The notes beneath the pieces were generated by a model. The model searched no databases. It was not told where the DNA came from and saw only the letters and a list, made by a program, of their open reading frames with translations. Positions 62,589 to 64,000 of a DNA stretch of 64,000 nucleotides are shown piece after piece. The stretch's first letter is position 1. Each line of letters starts with the position of its first letter. Both the position numbers and the translations under genes were made by a program. Location: positions 2,989,501 to 3,053,500 of the forward strand of contig NZ_CP066783.1 in NCBI RefSeq assembly GCF_019186805.1. The letters run 5' to 3'. Origin of the DNA: Comamonas fluminis (GTDB lineage Bacteria; Pseudomonadota; Gammaproteobacteria; Burkholderiales; Burkholderiaceae_C).

Positions 62589-64000
62589 ATGAAACCCCTC
62601 CCACCCGCCCGACACCCGGCAACCCTTCAGTGACTGCACCGCACAAATGGCGGGTATCGCTGATCTGGCTGGTCCCTGCCCTGGCTGCACTGATCGGCAT
62701 TTCCATGCTGATCCACGCATGGACTTCGGCGGGCCCCAGAATCACCATCTCTTTTCGCTCAGCCGCCGGGCTTGAAGCTGGCAAGACCCAGCTGAAATAC
62801 AAGGAAGTGACGGTAGGCCTGGTCAAGGCCATCACCCTCAGCAAAGACGGCTCTCAGGTGCTGGCCCATGTGGACATTGACAAAAGCGCGGCTGGCCTTG
62901 CGCTGAAAGACTCTCGCTTCTGGGTTGTGCGGCCCCGCATCGGAGCCAGTGGCGTCTCGGGCGTAGATACCCTGCTGTCCGGCGCATACATTGGCGTCGA
63001 TAAAGGCCAGTCGACCGAAACCGCCCATGAGTTCACCGGGCTGGAAACCCCGCCCACGGTGATCGGCGATATGCCCGGCACCTCTTTTGTGCTGCGCACC
63101 AGCGACCTGGGCTCGCTGGACGTGGGCTCGCCCATCTACTACCGCCGCATCCCCGTGGGCCGCGTGGCCTCCTATCAGCTCAGTGATGATGGCCGCTCGG
63201 TCAATATGCAGGTGTTTGTGGATGCGCCTTACGACAAGTTTGTCACCCCCGACACGCGCTTCTGGAACGCCAGCGGCATTGATGTCTCCATCGGTGCCGA
63301 CGGCCTGAAGATGCAGACCCAGTCTGTCGCCACCATTCTGTCCGGCGGCATTGCCTTCGGAAATTCCCCGCTCAGCAGCGCCCAGCCTGCCCCCAAGGAC
63401 ACACAGTTTTCGCTGGCCAAAGACCAGCAGTCCGCTCTGGCCCCGCCGGATGGCCCTTCTCAGTTCATTCGCCTGCGCTTTGAGCAATCACTGCGCGGCC
63501 TGTCCGTTGGCGCCCCCGTGCAATTCATCGGCATGGACCTGGGACGGGTGCTGTTCATCAAGCCGGACTACGACGCCTCCAAAGAGCGTTTTCCTACGGT
63601 AGTGGGCATCGAGATCTACCCCGAGCGGCTGGGAGACGTTCTCAGCAAACTCCCCAAAACCGAAGGCAACGATGAGGACAATGCCGCACAACTCATGGCC
63701 CGCATGGTGGAGCAAGGTCTGCGCGCCCAGGCCCGCTCGGCCAATTTGCTGACCGGCCAGCTCTATATCGCGCTCGACTTCATTCCCAAGACACCCAAGG
63801 TAGTCTTCGACCCCAAGGCCCGCCCACTGACGCTGCCCACCGTCAACGGCAGCTTTGACCAGTTGCAGGAGCAGATGGCCAGCATTGTCAGCAAGATCGA
63901 CCGGATTCCGCTGGACTCGATCGGGCGCAACCTCGACAGCTCCATCGCCAATCTGAACAAGACACTGGCACAGGTCAATGGCCAGGTGCTGCCGCAGACC
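62585..64000 (+). CDS. pqiB: PqiB-type MCE-domain protein, partial at right edge
   Basis: 472 codons are visible from the ATG at 62585; the gene runs off the window. After a short cytoplasmic part there is one transmembrane anchor (WLVPALAALIGISMLIHAWT) and successive MCE/MlaD domains (AAGLEAGKTQLKYKEVTVGL; TSDLGSLDVGSPIYYRRIPV; RFEQSLRGLSVGAPVQFIGM), then the start of the helical tail. PqiB forms a hexameric periplasmic tube linking inner and outer membranes for lipid transfer. It overlaps pqiA2 by four bases. Confidence 0.95.
   Translation, partial: MNETPPTRPTPGNPSVTAPHKWRVSLIWLVPALAALIGISMLIHAWTSAGPRITISFRSAAGLEAGKTQLKYKEVTVGLVKAITLSKDGSQVLAHVDIDKSAAGLALKDSRFWVVRPRIGASGVSGVDTLLSGAYIGVDKGQSTETAHEFTGLETPPTVIGDMPGTSFVLRTSDLGSLDVGSPIYYRRIPVGRVASYQLSDDGRSVNMQVFVDAPYDKFVTPDTRFWNASGIDVSIGADGLKMQTQSVATILSGGIAFGNSPLSSAQPAPKDTQFSLAKDQQSALAPPDGPSQFIRLRFEQSLRGLSVGAPVQFIGMDLGRVLFIKPDYDASKERFPTVVGIEIYPERLGDVLSKLPKTEGNDEDNAAQLMARMVEQGLRAQARSANLLTGQLYIALDFIPKTPKVVFDPKARPLTLPTVNGSFDQLQEQMASIVSKIDRIPLDSIGRNLDSSIANLNKTLAQVNGQVLPQT

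Overview
The window is a contiguous piece of a high-GC betaproteobacterial chromosome, most likely Comamonas or a close relative (Burkholderiales, Comamonadaceae). The evidence is the gene content (sigma factor-DUF3619-DUF3106-RDD operon, DUF934 between cysI and cysH, bpt after aat, a PutA without its own DNA-binding domain), the codon use, and two dispersed short-repeat families. It is chromosomal core and sulfur-accessory sequence. I see no prophage, plasmid backbone, CRISPR array or conjugation genes.

Region 1 (1-4.6 kb) is proline catabolism: a cut-off Lrp/AsnC regulator divergent from putA, then a small Mop-type protein. Region 2 (4.7-21.7 kb) is a sulfur-starvation block. A taurine uptake set (tauABC on the minus strand) is divergent from tauD. 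After a small AT-rich unknown gene comes a run of genes on the minus strand from 21.7 down to 9.6 kb. In transcription order these are sbp, a 67-aa small protein, ssuE, ssuA, ssuD, ssuC, ssuB, a CysB/Cbl-type regulator, a rhodanese, serine O-acetyltransferase, a Family 2A encapsulin shell (SrpI) and a cysteine desulfurase with a ~255-residue disordered N-terminal cargo domain. The last four are a complete Family 2A encapsulin sulfur-compartment operon placed directly downstream of organosulfonate scavenging. This is the most distinctive biology in the window.

Region 3 (21.8-29.6 kb) holds yggX, an FAD monooxygenase with a divergent LysR regulator, a tandem glycine riboswitch in front of a TRIC-type channel gene, an mnmC whose methyltransferase half looks degenerate, and a CBS-domain CorC/HlyC-type membrane protein. 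Region 4 (29.8-37 kb) is assimilatory sulfate reduction: cysI, DUF934, cysH, cysD, cysN, then a ferredoxin and a ferredoxin-NADP reductase that could supply its electrons. Region 5 (37-49 kb) has an MFS exporter with LysR regulator, an NCS2 purine permease split by an intact IS256-family element (9-bp target duplication, frame restored on excision), peptide deformylase, five tandem tRNA-Asn genes, aat/bpt N-degron transferases, a MITE-like inverted-repeat element, an IclR regulator and a PBP7-like endopeptidase. Region 6 (49-57.2 kb) is branched-chain amino acid synthesis: ilvI-ilvH-ilvC-pssA, a leucine leader-peptide attenuator, and two different 2-isopropylmalate synthases. Region 7 (57.5-64 kb) is a sigma factor operon, dgkA, a LOG-family protein and a split pqiA1-pqiA2-pqiB set that runs off the right edge.

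Two non-coding families thread through the window. One is a ~80-125 bp element lying immediately 3' of six genes in the sense direction, with compensatory base changes in three stems. The other is a short TAGCTGCTAGCGC-type repeat used as terminators, as spacer and, in cysN and probably putA, as coding sequence.
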